DNA from: Neisseriaceae bacterium | GTDB taxonomy: Bacteria > Pseudomonadota > Gammaproteobacteria > Burkholderiales > Neisseriaceae | Direction: 5' to 3' | Assembly: GCA_017934045.1 (NCBI GenBank) | Contig: JAGBKK010000034.1 | Coordinates: 1 to 52,012 of the forward strand | DNA: 52,012 bases | Part shown: piece after piece, positions 34,782 through 43,286 of the stretch | How the letters are laid out: every line of letters begins with the position of its first letter | Position numbering within the stretch: position 1 is the first letter of the stretch | The notes under the pieces: model-generated | The model's input: the letters and a program-made list of their open reading frames with translations, nothing else | Told to the model about the DNA's origin: nothing | Databases searched by the model: none | Made by a program: the position numbers and the translations under genes

Positions 34782-37538
34782 ATGATGAAAAAATCTTTTA
34801 TTTCAATGCTTTCTATGTTAGCGTTGTCTATTAACTTGGCTTTTGCTGATGATTTAACATTTGATCCTGCCGTGAAAACAGGCACATTAGATAATGGCTT
34901 AAAATATTATATTCTCAAAAACAAGCAAACCAAAAACAATGCCTATTTTTATTTAAATGTTCAGGCTGGCAGTATTGACGAAACAGACGAAGAACAAGGA
35001 TTAGCCCATTTTGTGGAACATATGGCGTTTAATGGCAGTACCCATTTTAAGAAAAACGAGTTAATTCGCCAATTAGAAAAATTAGGCGTACGCTTTGGTG
35101 CGGACTTAAATGCAATGACTTCTTTTCAGGATACCACTTATAATTTACAAATCAATACTGCCGAAAAAGAAAATATTGACAGTGCTTTTTTGGTATTAAG
35201 TGATTGGGCAGGTGGGGTTTCTTTTGATGTTGAAGAAGTAGAAAAAGAAAAAGGCGTAGTATTAGAAGAGGCTAAAAAAGATGTTAATCGGCGTTTTTAT
35301 GAAAAGCGTGCGACCTATTTATATCCCAACAGCATTTTTGCCAAAAGATTTCCGATTGGTAAAAACGAAATTATTGCCAATACCGACCAAAAGACCGTAA
35401 AAGGTTTTTATCAAAGAATGTATCGCCCTGATATTATGAGTGTGGTTGTGGTGGGTGATATTGATGAAAAAGAAATTGAACAAAAAATTAAAAATTATTT
35501 TTCTTCGCTAAAAAATTCAGGCAGCCTGAAAAGAAGTGATGAATCGTTGCAAGCTTTTCAAAAAGGCGTGGTTAATTTAGTCGAAAAAGAAGGTGGCAGT
35601 CAATTTATTCAAGTTTTATTTGCTGAACCTTATAAAGCAGTAAATACTGATGATGATATTCGTCAAAATATTGTCGAACAATATATTTCATCATTATTGC
35701 ATTTGGGTTTTCAAAAACTCAATCAAGAACTTAAAAGTCCGCAAGAAGTTTTTTTCAATGAACAAAACTTATTTAATCAAAGAACGCTGAATGCCTTTGC
35801 GATTGATGTGGTGGATAATAATGCCGAACAAGCATTACAAAAAATATTTTCCACCATTAAGGGGGTCAAAAAATATGGTTTTTCCCAAGATGATTTTGCC
35901 AGTGTGAAAAAAGAATTATTACAAGCCAATCACACCGATTCTTTGCGTGAGGAAACACAAGAAAGAGAATTATCTGCCCTGTTAAGTTATATTAAAAGTG
36001 GCACAGTCAAACAAAATAAAAAAGACAAACACGCATTGATTGACAAATACTTAAATGAAATCACACTTGATGAAGTCAATCAACGCTTCAAACAAATTAC
36101 CAAAGGTGATTATTTTGTGGAAATCATTAGCCAATCACCCATAGAATTAACACAAAAACAAGTAGATAAAATCAATAAAAAATCAAAGGCTTATAATTTT
36201 AGCCAAGATTTTCAGGCAGCCTCTTCTTTATTGGATAAAATCCCTGCCAAACAAGCAATTGAATCCGAAAGCATACTGCCAAATGACAATATTCACAAAA
36301 TTGCTTTTGCTAATGGTGCAACGGTTTATTTGAAAGACATTAAAACCATTAAAAATAAAATCAATTTCACCGCAGTAAAAAAAGGCGGTTTAACCAATTT
36401 ACCAGATGTACAACAAGCAAAAATTGTTAATGCAATGTTAAACGCAGGCAATATTGGCAAATTTGAAAAATACGAAGCCCAAAAAATAACCAAGGGTTAC
36501 AGTTATGGTTTAAGTGCGTCTATCAATAATATTTCTACCGCCATTTCTGGGCAATCATCGGCAGAAGATTTTGAGAAAATGTTACAAGAATTATTTGTGC
36601 GTTTTCAGCAACCCACCGTTTCTAAATTGGAATTAGAAATTTATCAAAAAGAAATGAAAAGTGATATTGCCAAACGCAATCAAACGGTGGAATATCAATT
36701 TGGACGCGAGTTTAACGAAACTTTTTATCATAAAAACAAGCGTGCTTTACCATTAGAAACGGAAGATATTGAAAAAGCCAACTGGCAAAATTTGCAAAAT
36801 ATTGCCCATCAGTTATTTGCGAATGCGGGCGATTATTCGTTTATTATCGCAGGAGATTTGGATATACCCAAAGTTAAAGAATTAGTGCAAGTTTATATTG
36901 CCAATTTGCCCCATACGGATAAAAAAGATACTGTCCAAGATGATCAAATGCGGTCAGTTGCTGGTAAAAAAGAGTTAATTCGTAATTATGGCGACAGCGA
37001 TAAATCAGAAGTAACATTGATTTATCGTAATAATGAATTAAAAAATTATTCTGTGGAAAATGTTTATGCCTTTAATGCCATGAAAAACATTTTGCAAGAA
37101 GAGTTAATGGAAAAAATCCGTGAAGAAGACAGCAAAATCTATTCCATTTATGTGGGCGGCAGTTTAACAAAATTACCTTTTGCCAAAGCCAGTATGGAAA
37201 TTTATTTCTCTTGCAAGCCAGAAGATGTGAATGATGTCTTAAAAAATATTGATAAAATCATTAACGATATACAAAAACAAGGCGTTAAAAAAGATCGTTT
37301 GGCTAATTATAAAAAAGCCAGCATTTTAACGGCAAAACGCAATGCCCAAAAATCAGAATTTTGGGTGGGAACGCTGAATAATTATTTAATTAGCGAAATG
37401 CCGATTTATAATGAACAAGATTATGAAAAACGCATTGAAAATATTTCAGATAAAAATGTGCAAAATGCTTTGTCGAAAGTAATGGTGGGCAATCGTTTTG
37501 TGGCGGTGTTAAATCCGCAAAAAAAAGAAGCAAAATAA
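34782..37538 (+). CDS. Periplasmic M16 zinc peptidase, PqqL-like
   Basis: A 918-residue insulinase-family peptidase. Signal peptide of about 22 residues (ending LAFA). The first M16 domain has the inverted zinc motif HFVEH (His76, Glu79, His80) and a downstream Glu pair in VVLEEAKKDVN. The second, inactive M16 half lacks the motif, as usual. Length and LDNGLKYYILKN start fit PqqL/pitrilysin-like enzymes. Uptake sequences lie in the linker after the first domain (35516, encoding SGSLKR) and at about 36211. ATG 34782 and 34785 are equally possible starts. Substrates unknown. Confidence 0.92.
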   Translation: MMKKSFISMLSMLALSINLAFADDLTFDPAVKTGTLDNGLKYYILKNKQTKNNAYFYLNVQAGSIDETDEEQGLAHFVEHMAFNGSTHFKKNELIRQLEKLGVRFGADLNAMTSFQDTTYNLQINTAEKENIDSAFLVLSDWAGGVSFDVEEVEKEKGVVLEEAKKDVNRRFYEKRATYLYPNSIFAKRFPIGKNEIIANTDQKTVKGFYQRMYRPDIMSVVVVGDIDEKEIEQKIKNYFSSLKNSGSLKRSDESLQAFQKGVVNLVEKEGGSQFIQVLFAEPYKAVNTDDDIRQNIVEQYISSLLHLGFQKLNQELKSPQEVFFNEQNLFNQRTLNAFAIDVVDNNAEQALQKIFSTIKGVKKYGFSQDDFASVKKELLQANHTDSLREETQERELSALLSYIKSGTVKQNKKDKHALIDKYLNEITLDEVNQRFKQITKGDYFVEIISQSPIELTQKQVDKINKKSKAYNFSQDFQAASSLLDKIPAKQAIESESILPNDNIHKIAFANGATVYLKDIKTIKNKINFTAVKKGGLTNLPDVQQAKIVNAMLNAGNIGKFEKYEAQKITKGYSYGLSASINNISTAISGQSSAEDFEKMLQELFVRFQQPTVSKLELEIYQKEMKSDIAKRNQTVEYQFGREFNETFYHKNKRALPLETEDIEKANWQNLQNIAHQLFANAGDYSFIIAGDLDIPKVKELVQVYIANLPHTDKKDTVQDDQMRSVAGKKELIRNYGDSDKSEVTLIYRNNELKNYSVENVYAFNAMKNILQEELMEKIREEDSKIYSIYVGGSLTKLPFAKASMEIYFSCKPEDVNDVLKNIDKIINDIQKQGVKKDRLANYKKASILTAKRNAQKSEFWVGTLNNYLISEMPIYNEQDYEKRIENISDKNVQNALSKVMVGNRFVAVLNPQKKEAK

Positions 37539-37573
37539 ACGCTTTTCAGGCTGCCTGAAAGAAAGGAAACACA

Positions 37574-39067
37574 ATGAAAATCGCTATATATCAAATGGAT
37601 AGCACCGCTGGTGCGTTTGCAAGCAATGCCGATAAAATCATCGCTGCTGCTGAAACTGCACGCCAACAGGGGGCGGATATGTTGATTACGCCTGCGTTGT
37701 CGTTGGTGGGTTATCAGTTGCAGGGGTTGTCGTCCTATTCAAAATTAAATAAACTTATTCGCTCTCAAATTAAAAGATTAAAAGAAATCAAAGGGATAAG
37801 TGTTATTTTTGGAGCGATTGAACGCCAAAAAAATCAAATTGTTCATCAACTTTTTGCGTCTTATCACGGTAAAATTCAGTTAATTTTTTCACAAGAATAT
37901 AATGGCAATTCAAACTGTTATATTGAAATTACCGATAAAAAGTCCAAAAGTCCTTTGATTTATTTCGACAATTCGCCATTTTCTTTAACGCACTACAAAA
38001 AAACGCAGGACAAATTGCAAAAATTAGCCAAAAAACGCTCGGTGTTGTGTGTTCGTCCTGCTGGCGGACAAGACGCTTGCGTGTTTGACGGCTCGTCTTT
38101 TGCCTTAAATGCACGCGGTGAATTGAGTTTTCAGGCAGCCTTTAATGCGGAAACGATTGAATATATTGAATTGCAAGACAATGATTTTTCAGGCAGCCTG
38201 AAAGTACGACCTGAAACAGACGAAGAATTGTTATATAACATTGCCGTGCAGGGCTTAAAAAATTATGTAACCAAAAATGGTTTTAAAAAATTGTGTTTAG
38301 GCTTATCAGGCGGTTTGGATTCGGCTTTGGTGTTAGCAATGGCAGTGGATTGTGTCGGTGCGGAAAATTGCGAAGTGTTGCTTATGCCCAGTATTTATAC
38401 CGCAGAAATCAGCAATACGGCGGCAGAAAAAATGGCACAGAATTTAGGCGTGCGATATGAAAGCGTGCCGATTTGGGAGATTTATCAATCGTTCAAAACT
38501 GCACTGGCTCACCGTTTTGACGGTTTGCCTGATGATTTAACCGAAGAAAATTTGCAGGCGCGCATTCGTGGCACGCTGTTAATGGCGTTGTCGAATAAAA
38601 CTGGGGCGTTGTTGTTATCCACAGGCAATAAGTCGGAAGTGGCAATGGGTTACGCCACACTGTATGGCGATATGAATGGCGGTTTTGCTCCGATTAAAGA
38701 TTTATATAAAACGCAAGTGTTTGCGATTTCTCGTTGGTTAAATATTTATAAAAATCAAGAGATTATTCCGCAGGAGATTATCGACAGAAAACCGTCTGCC
38801 GAATTGCGTCCGAATCAAACCGATCAAGATAGCCTGCCTGAATATGAAGTGTTGGACGAAATGTTATATAACATTTTAGAAAACAACGCTACGCCGAAAG
38901 ATTTAATCAAACAGGGATTTGATGAAAATGAAGTGCGGCAAACATTCCGCCGTTTATACGCCGCCGAATACAAACGCCGACAAGGGGCAATCGGCACTAA
39001 ATTAAGCAACAGTGCGTTTGGCATTGACTGGACCATTCCCCTAACGCACAAATTTAAGCCTGAATAA
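37574..39067 (+). CDS. nadE: NAD+ synthetase with degenerate glutaminase domain
   Basis: Converts deamido-NAD to NAD. The C-terminal synthetase domain (about residues 212-497) is intact: PP-loop SGGLDS (245-250), LLMPSIYTAEISN, GTLLMALSNKTGALLLSTGNKSE (split), YATLYGDMNGGFAPIKDLYKT and the RPSAELRPNQTDQD-like PSAELRPNQTDQDSLP. The N-terminal nitrilase-like domain starts normally (IAIYQMDS). However, the catalytic Glu of PEL.LTGY is Ala41 (PALSLVGY), the Lys region is unrecognisable and the ICED cysteine segment is missing. The domain is about 40-45 residues shorter than in typical glutamine-dependent enzymes (497 vs about 540). It would therefore be ammonia-dependent. An uptake sequence at 38188 encodes FSGSLK in the interdomain linker. 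Confidence 0.9.
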   Translation: MKIAIYQMDSTAGAFASNADKIIAAAETARQQGADMLITPALSLVGYQLQGLSSYSKLNKLIRSQIKRLKEIKGISVIFGAIERQKNQIVHQLFASYHGKIQLIFSQEYNGNSNCYIEITDKKSKSPLIYFDNSPFSLTHYKKTQDKLQKLAKKRSVLCVRPAGGQDACVFDGSSFALNARGELSFQAAFNAETIEYIELQDNDFSGSLKVRPETDEELLYNIAVQGLKNYVTKNGFKKLCLGLSGGLDSALVLAMAVDCVGAENCEVLLMPSIYTAEISNTAAEKMAQNLGVRYESVPIWEIYQSFKTALAHRFDGLPDDLTEENLQARIRGTLLMALSNKTGALLLSTGNKSEVAMGYATLYGDMNGGFAPIKDLYKTQVFAISRWLNIYKNQEIIPQEIIDRKPSAELRPNQTDQDSLPEYEVLDEMLYNILENNATPKDLIKQGFDENEVRQTFRRLYAAEYKRRQGAIGTKLSNSAFGIDWTIPLTHKFKPE

Positions 39068-39119
39068 AGGCTGTTTGTAAATAATTCAGGCTGCCTGAAA
39101 AATATTAGGAGATTAAAAA

Positions 39120-39737
39120 ATGAACTTAAAAAATATTTTATTATCCTTGTCGTTATGCCTTGCCGCACCTGCTTTTGCGGACGGCATTGCGGCAGTTAAA
39201 TCGTTTAACGAAAACACACAAAGTTTTGCAGGCGATTTCAAACAAACCATAAAAAACGCAAAAAAAACAACCACTTCGCAAGGCACCTTTGCCGTTTTGC
39301 GACCTGGTTTTTTCAAATGGACATACCAAAAACCCGATGAACAGTTGATTGTGGGCGACGGTAACAGCGTGTGGTTATACGACAAAGAACTTGCCCAAGT
39401 AACGCAACGCAAGCAACAAGCCGTTTTGGGTGCGTCCCCTGCTGCCATTTTGTCCGACAAAGCCGCTTTGGAAAGCAATTTCACCCTAAAAAATGACGGC
39501 GAAAAAAATGGCATGGCGTATGTCGTGGCTCTACCCAAAACCGCGGACGGCGAATACAAACAAATTCGCTTTGGCTTTAATGCCGACAACATTTTGCAAC
39601 ACATGCAATTAGACGACAGTTTCGGCAACCACACCGATATTGTGTTTAGCAATGTTAAAAATAACCCCAATTTACCGAAAAAAGAATTTCAATTCACCCC
39701 ACCTGACGGCGTTGATGTGGTGCGTGAAGAAGAGTAA
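39120..39737 (+). CDS. lolA: Outer-membrane lipoprotein carrier LolA
   Basis: Periplasmic chaperone that ferries lipoproteins from the LolCDE releaser to LolB. 205 residues with a signal peptide ending PAFA (residue 20). Family segments: SFAGDFKQTI, GTFAVLRPGFFKWTYQKPDEQLIVGDG (split), VWLYDKELAQVT and the C-terminal FQFTPPDGVDVV. The start has TTAGGAG upstream, between an uptake sequence and the gene. Connects with lnt and the several lipoprotein genes here. Confidence 0.95.
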   Translation: MNLKNILLSLSLCLAAPAFADGIAAVKSFNENTQSFAGDFKQTIKNAKKTTTSQGTFAVLRPGFFKWTYQKPDEQLIVGDGNSVWLYDKELAQVTQRKQQAVLGASPAAILSDKAALESNFTLKNDGEKNGMAYVVALPKTADGEYKQIRFGFNADNILQHMQLDDSFGNHTDIVFSNVKNNPNLPKKEFQFTPPDGVDVVREEE

Positions 39738-39740
39738 AAC

Positions 39741-39768
39741 AAAAACCGCTGTAAAATCAGCGGTTTTC
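39741..39768 (+). terminator. Terminator of lolA
   Basis: AAAACCGCTG / CAGCGGTTTT stem with a TAAAAT loop and an uptake sequence (39774) just behind. Confidence 0.85.
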
Positions 39769-39836
39769 TGTGTTTCAGGCTGCCTGAAAACTGTTGCATT
39801 TCTGCAAAAAAATATCATCAATTAACTAAAATGATT

Positions 39837-39943
39837 TATAGTTAATTCAGACCAAAAGTAGGCAAGGCGGTGAAGCCGCAGACAGTATAACTAATACGGC
39901 AAGGCGAACCAACGAAGCATAATTTTGGTATGAATTGACGATA
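39837..39943. mobile_element. Correia-like element (copy 6)
   Basis: 107 bp. Termini TATAGTTAATTCAGACCAAAA and complement TTTTGGTATGAATTGACGATA match imperfectly. The core GCAGACAGTATAACTAATACGGCAAGGCGAACCAACG (split: GCAGACAGTATAACTAATAC, GGCAAGGCG) is the closest here to the Neisseria Correia core. Lies 75 bp upstream of a small membrane gene. Confidence 0.75.
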
Positions 39944-40017
39944 CAACACAAATTTGATTGATTTACACTAAAACCGTACCGCTTGCGGTTTGTTCAATTT
40001 ATCTTGGGAGAGTGATG

Positions 40018-40224
40018 ATGTCATACAGCAGTTATGACGCTGATACCAGCGTATTGGATTGGATTATCGTTTTTGTGTTCATGGCAATTCCCATTGTCAA
40101 TATTATTTACTTGGCTTATGGAGCATTTGCATCAAGCAATGGCAGCATTAAAAACTACTGCCGAGCATCGTGGATTGTCATTGCCGCCGTTGCCTTGTTT
40201 GCCATTTTTGCCAAAGGTATATAA
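40018..40224 (+). CDS. Small two-helix membrane protein
   Basis: 68 residues (MSYSSYDADTS at the start) with two hydrophobic segments (LDWIIVFVFMAIPIVNIIYL and WIVIAAVALFAIFA). No family recognised; resembles short superinfection- or stress-type membrane proteins. Start at 40018, seven bases from GGGAG; ATG 40015 and an in-frame TTG at 39958 are alternatives. Followed by a terminator, so expressed alone. Confidence 0.62.
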   Translation: MSYSSYDADTSVLDWIIVFVFMAIPIVNIIYLAYGAFASSNGSIKNYCRASWIVIAAVALFAIFAKGI

Positions 40225-40235
40225 ACCAAAATCCC

Positions 40236-40261
40236 AAACCGCCACAATGGCGGTTTTTTTG
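40236..40261 (+). terminator. Terminator after the small membrane protein gene
   Basis: AAACCGCCA / TGGCGGTTT stem, CAA loop, eight-base T-run, uptake sequence at 40265. Confidence 0.88.
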
Positions 40262-40321
40262 CATTTCAGGCTGCCTGAAAGGTTTATAATCACGGCATTT
40301 TTATAAACAAGAAACATAGCA

Positions 40322-40519
40322 ATGAATATCTTGATTAACGGAAAAGTACAGGATATTGCCAACGCCCTAACCCTTGCCGATTTAGTCGATCAAATACAAC
40401 CTGAACCGCCATTTGCTGTGGCAGTGAATACGGTTTTTATACCGAAATCGGCTTATAAAAATACGCAGTTAAAAGACGGCGACCAAGTGGAAATTGTGCG
40501 ACCTGTGGCTGGCGGTTAG
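40322..40519 (+). CDS. thiS: Sulfur carrier protein ThiS
   Basis: A 65-residue ubiquitin-like protein that carries sulfur as a C-terminal thiocarboxylate for the thiazole ring of thiamine. Begins [12 protein letters not shown] and ends RPVAGG, the Gly-Gly that is adenylylated by ThiF. No thiG, thiF or thiO is adjacent; the only close neighbour is prpB. Confidence comes from size, fold pattern ([15 protein letters not shown]) and the Gly-Gly end. Confidence 0.88.
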   Translation: MNILINGKVQDIANALTLADLVDQIQPEPPFAVAVNTVFIPKSAYKNTQLKDGDQVEIVRPVAGG

Positions 40520-40575
40520 TTTCAGGCAGCCTGAAATGCTACAATCTCGCTTTTAACAACAAAAAGGACAAAAAA

Positions 40576-41445
40576 ATGAGTGCAGGATTAAAATTTCGTC
40601 AAGTGGTGGCAAATAACAACCCTTTGGCGATTGTGGGTTGTGTGAATGCTTATTTTGCACGGCTTGCCGAGCAATGCGGTTTTCAAGCCTTGTATTTATC
40701 AGGCGGCGGTGTGGCAGCGTGTTCGTGTGGTTTGCCTGATTTGGGCATTACCACCATGGACGATGTGTTGATTGACGCTCGCCGCATTACCGACATTACC
40801 GATGTTCCTTTGTTGGTGGATATTGACACAGGTTTTGGCGGAGCGTTTAACATTGCCCGTGCCGTGCGTGCGTTTGAAAAAGCAGGGGTGGCGGCGGTGC
40901 ATATTGAAGATCAGGTGGCACAAAAGCGTTGCGGACACCGTCCGAATAAAGCGATTGTCTCGCAGGCGGAAATGGTTGATAGAATTAAGGCGGCGGTTGA
41001 TGCACGGCGTGATGAACAGTTTGTGATTATGGCTCGCACAGACGCTTTGGCTCGTGAGGGTTTGCAGTCGGCGATTGACCGTGCTGCCGCCTGCGTTGAA
41101 GCAGGTACGGATATGATTTTCCCCGAAGCGATGACGGAATTGTCGATGTACAAAGCCTTTGCCAATGCCGTGAGCGTGCCGATTTTAGCGAATATCACCG
41201 AGTTTGGGGCAACCCCTTTATATACGCAAGCCGAATTGGCTGAACAAGGCGTGAAAATGGTGCTGTATCCCCTATCATCTTTCCGAGCCGCTTCACGCGC
41301 GGCGTTACAGGTGTATCAAGCGATTGCCAACAACGGTACACAAGAAAGTGTGATAGATATAATGCAAACGCGTAATGAATTGTATGAACATTTAGGCTAT
41401 CACGCTTACGAACAAAAATTAGATGCTTTATTTGCAGAAAAGTAA
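40576..41445 (+). CDS. prpB: 2-methylisocitrate lyase
   Basis: Cleaves methylisocitrate to pyruvate and succinate in the methylcitrate cycle for propionate use. The 289-residue product has the catalytic KRCGH ([13 protein letters not shown]), [29 protein letters not shown] (split), and MARTDALA. Other prp genes (prpC, acnD) do not lie within this window, which is unusual because they usually follow directly. AAAAGGAC ribosome site precedes the start; TACAAT at 40540 may be its -10. Confidence 0.95.
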   Translation: MSAGLKFRQVVANNNPLAIVGCVNAYFARLAEQCGFQALYLSGGGVAACSCGLPDLGITTMDDVLIDARRITDITDVPLLVDIDTGFGGAFNIARAVRAFEKAGVAAVHIEDQVAQKRCGHRPNKAIVSQAEMVDRIKAAVDARRDEQFVIMARTDALAREGLQSAIDRAAACVEAGTDMIFPEAMTELSMYKAFANAVSVPILANITEFGATPLYTQAELAEQGVKMVLYPLSSFRAASRAALQVYQAIANNGTQESVIDIMQTRNELYEHLGYHAYEQKLDALFAEK

Positions 41446-41550
41446 CATAGCCGTTAGTGGCTTGCCACTTACGGATAGGTCAAAAGCGAGATTTGAACGC
41501 AGTTCAACCCCTTATTGTTTGAGTAGATTGTCTTTCAGGCAGCCTGAAAC

Positions 41551-42288
41551 TTATGCTAACCAAATTGCCGATACCATTCTGCCTGTGGTGTGTTCTTTTC
41601 GATATGAAAAGAATTTATCAGGCTCGTTATAGGTGCAGTGTGGGCTGTGGGTAATGTGGGTTACGCCTACGCTGTTTAAGGACAATTCGGCAAGCAAATG
41701 TAAATCGCATAAAAATTTGTTGTTATTCAAAGGCTTGAACGCATTTTCATAACCTGCAATATGGGCGAATGCTTGCCACACTTCTTCGCCCACTTCAAAC
41801 GCCGTTTTGCCGATACACGCACCGCAAAAGGCAAGAATATGGGACGGTAAAACGCCCATTTTGGCAACTGTTTTGGGCAGAATATCCGCTGCCAACGACC
41901 GCCAACCGCAATGCACGGCGGCAACTGTTGTGCCGTTTGTGTCGCACAACAGCACAGGCAAACAATCCGCCGTCATAACGGCACAAGCGACTTTGCCTGT
42001 GGTATCCATGCTTGCGTCTGCGTCAGGTGGCGTTGCGGTGTTCAGATAATCCACTGCACGCACAATATGTGTGCCGTGCGTTTGATTGAGATACACCAAT
42101 GGTTTTCCTGTATATTGTTCGATTAACTGTCTGTTTTGTAATACTTTTTCAGCGTCATCATTCACATGCAAACCCACATTTAACGACGCAAATGCCCCCA
42201 CACTGACACCACCTGTGCGATAAGTTAAAAGCGTTTTTACATTATCAGGGGCATGCCAAGTGGCAGTAAAAAAATCGTTTTTATTCAT
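41551..42288 (-). CDS. pgeF: Peptidoglycan editing factor PgeF (polyphenol oxidase family)
   Basis: Copper/zinc-type amidase-oxidoreductase family (DUF152, formerly YfiH) that removes misincorporated L-Ser from peptidoglycan precursors in E. coli. The 245-residue product shows QTHGTH (His), MTADCLPVLLCD (Cys), AAVHCGWRSLA and FCGACIGKTAFEVG. Third gene of the dsbD-traB-pgeF minus-strand group, 63 bp downstream of the TraB-like gene with an uptake sequence between. Confidence 0.92.
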   Translation of the reverse strand: MNKNDFFTATWHAPDNVKTLLTYRTGGVSVGAFASLNVGLHVNDDAEKVLQNRQLIEQYTGKPLVYLNQTHGTHIVRAVDYLNTATPPDADASMDTTGKVACAVMTADCLPVLLCDTNGTTVAAVHCGWRSLAADILPKTVAKMGVLPSHILAFCGACIGKTAFEVGEEVWQAFAHIAGYENAFKPLNNNKFLCDLHLLAELSLNSVGVTHITHSPHCTYNEPDKFFSYRKEHTTGRMVSAIWLA

Positions 42289-42351
42289 CTACTGATCCTT
42301 GTGTTTTTCAGGCTGCCTGAACACTTATTTAATGGAATGGAAATGCCGATT

Positions 42352-43272
42352 CTATTGCAATGCCGTAACGCTATATCCTTGTTTTTTCAACAATTCTACT
42401 AAACCGTTTTTACCGATGGTGTGCATTGCACCAACGGCGATAATGGTGGATTGGTGGGGTAATTCGGCTTGAATTTTAGGCAACCACAACAGCGTGCGTT
42501 CTTCCAATAGTGTCGTGTAAATCCACTTTTTCCAAAAGGGGCGGTCGGCGTGTGGAATAAATTTTAACTGTTCATCTTCGTTAAAGGCATAAGCAAAAAA
42601 GGCAACAGGTTCGCCTGCGTTGTATAAATCAATCAATCGTTGATTCATTTTTTCGTTTTCTTGCCAATGGGTTACGGCATTTTGTAAGGATTGACGATTT
42701 TTTTCAGGCGGCAATGCTTGAAAAATTTTTGCCCCCACTATTGCTCGTTCTAAACCTGTGCGTTTGATTCCGTGTTCCGCTGCCGCTTTTGCCAATAAAT
42801 AATCAATGCCATTTTTTTCCGATAAATTGGGGTTGGTGGTCATATTGGTCATCAACATATTGGCAGACCACGCATTTAGGTGGTCATACAGTGGCAGAAC
42901 TTCTTGCATAGTGGGCGATTTTTGCCATAATGCTTTGATTTGATGATATAAATCATCGCCAATGTCATCTCGCAGTTGATTGGGGTTGCCTGTGGCAAGC
43001 ATCGCAAACAGGGCAAAACTGTCAGGATTAACGGCTTCAGCTGTATTCACAGGCATAAACACTTCGGTCATCAATAATTGCGATTTGCCGACAATATTTT
43101 TCAGGCAGCCTGAAAGCGGTTTATTCTTTTCATTGATGTGAATCGTCCCTACCAAATACGACACAGGCTCGCCTGCTTTTTGAATTTGCCACACAAAAGG
43201 ACAGCGTTCTTGGGCGTTTGCCAAAGAAAAAGATAAACATAACGCAATGAAAAATAAAAAATATTTTTTCAT
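42352..43272 (-). CDS. TraB/GumN-family protein
   Basis: 306 residues, signal peptide ending ANA (residue 20). Conserved TraB motifs: YLVGTIHI near the N-terminus and AVGAMHTIGKNGLVELL near the C-terminus (GTIH and GAMH pair); the rest is helical. TraB/GumN relatives are thought to be metal-dependent proteases or chaperone-like; bacterial roles are largely unproven. The start lies 14 bp after dsbD with AAAGGAT ribosome site, so they form an operon. An uptake sequence (43100) encodes LSGCLK. Confidence 0.86.
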   Translation of the reverse strand: MKKYFLFFIALCLSFSLANAQERCPFVWQIQKAGEPVSYLVGTIHINEKNKPLSGCLKNIVGKSQLLMTEVFMPVNTAEAVNPDSFALFAMLATGNPNQLRDDIGDDLYHQIKALWQKSPTMQEVLPLYDHLNAWSANMLMTNMTTNPNLSEKNGIDYLLAKAAAEHGIKRTGLERAIVGAKIFQALPPEKNRQSLQNAVTHWQENEKMNQRLIDLYNAGEPVAFFAYAFNEDEQLKFIPHADRPFWKKWIYTTLLEERTLLWLPKIQAELPHQSTIIAVGAMHTIGKNGLVELLKKQGYSVTALQ

Positions 43273-43286
43273 TATTTATCCTTTCA

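Noticed and set aside
39113-39670. Minus-strand frame covering lolA
   Set aside because: Shadow of lolA; low-complexity serine/leucine-rich product with no recognisable motif.
41446-41533. Possible short gene or repeat copy after prpB
   Set aside because: The AAAGCGAGATTTGAACGCAG stretch weakly resembles the 23161 repeat but lacks its inverted partner; no ORF with a start signal.
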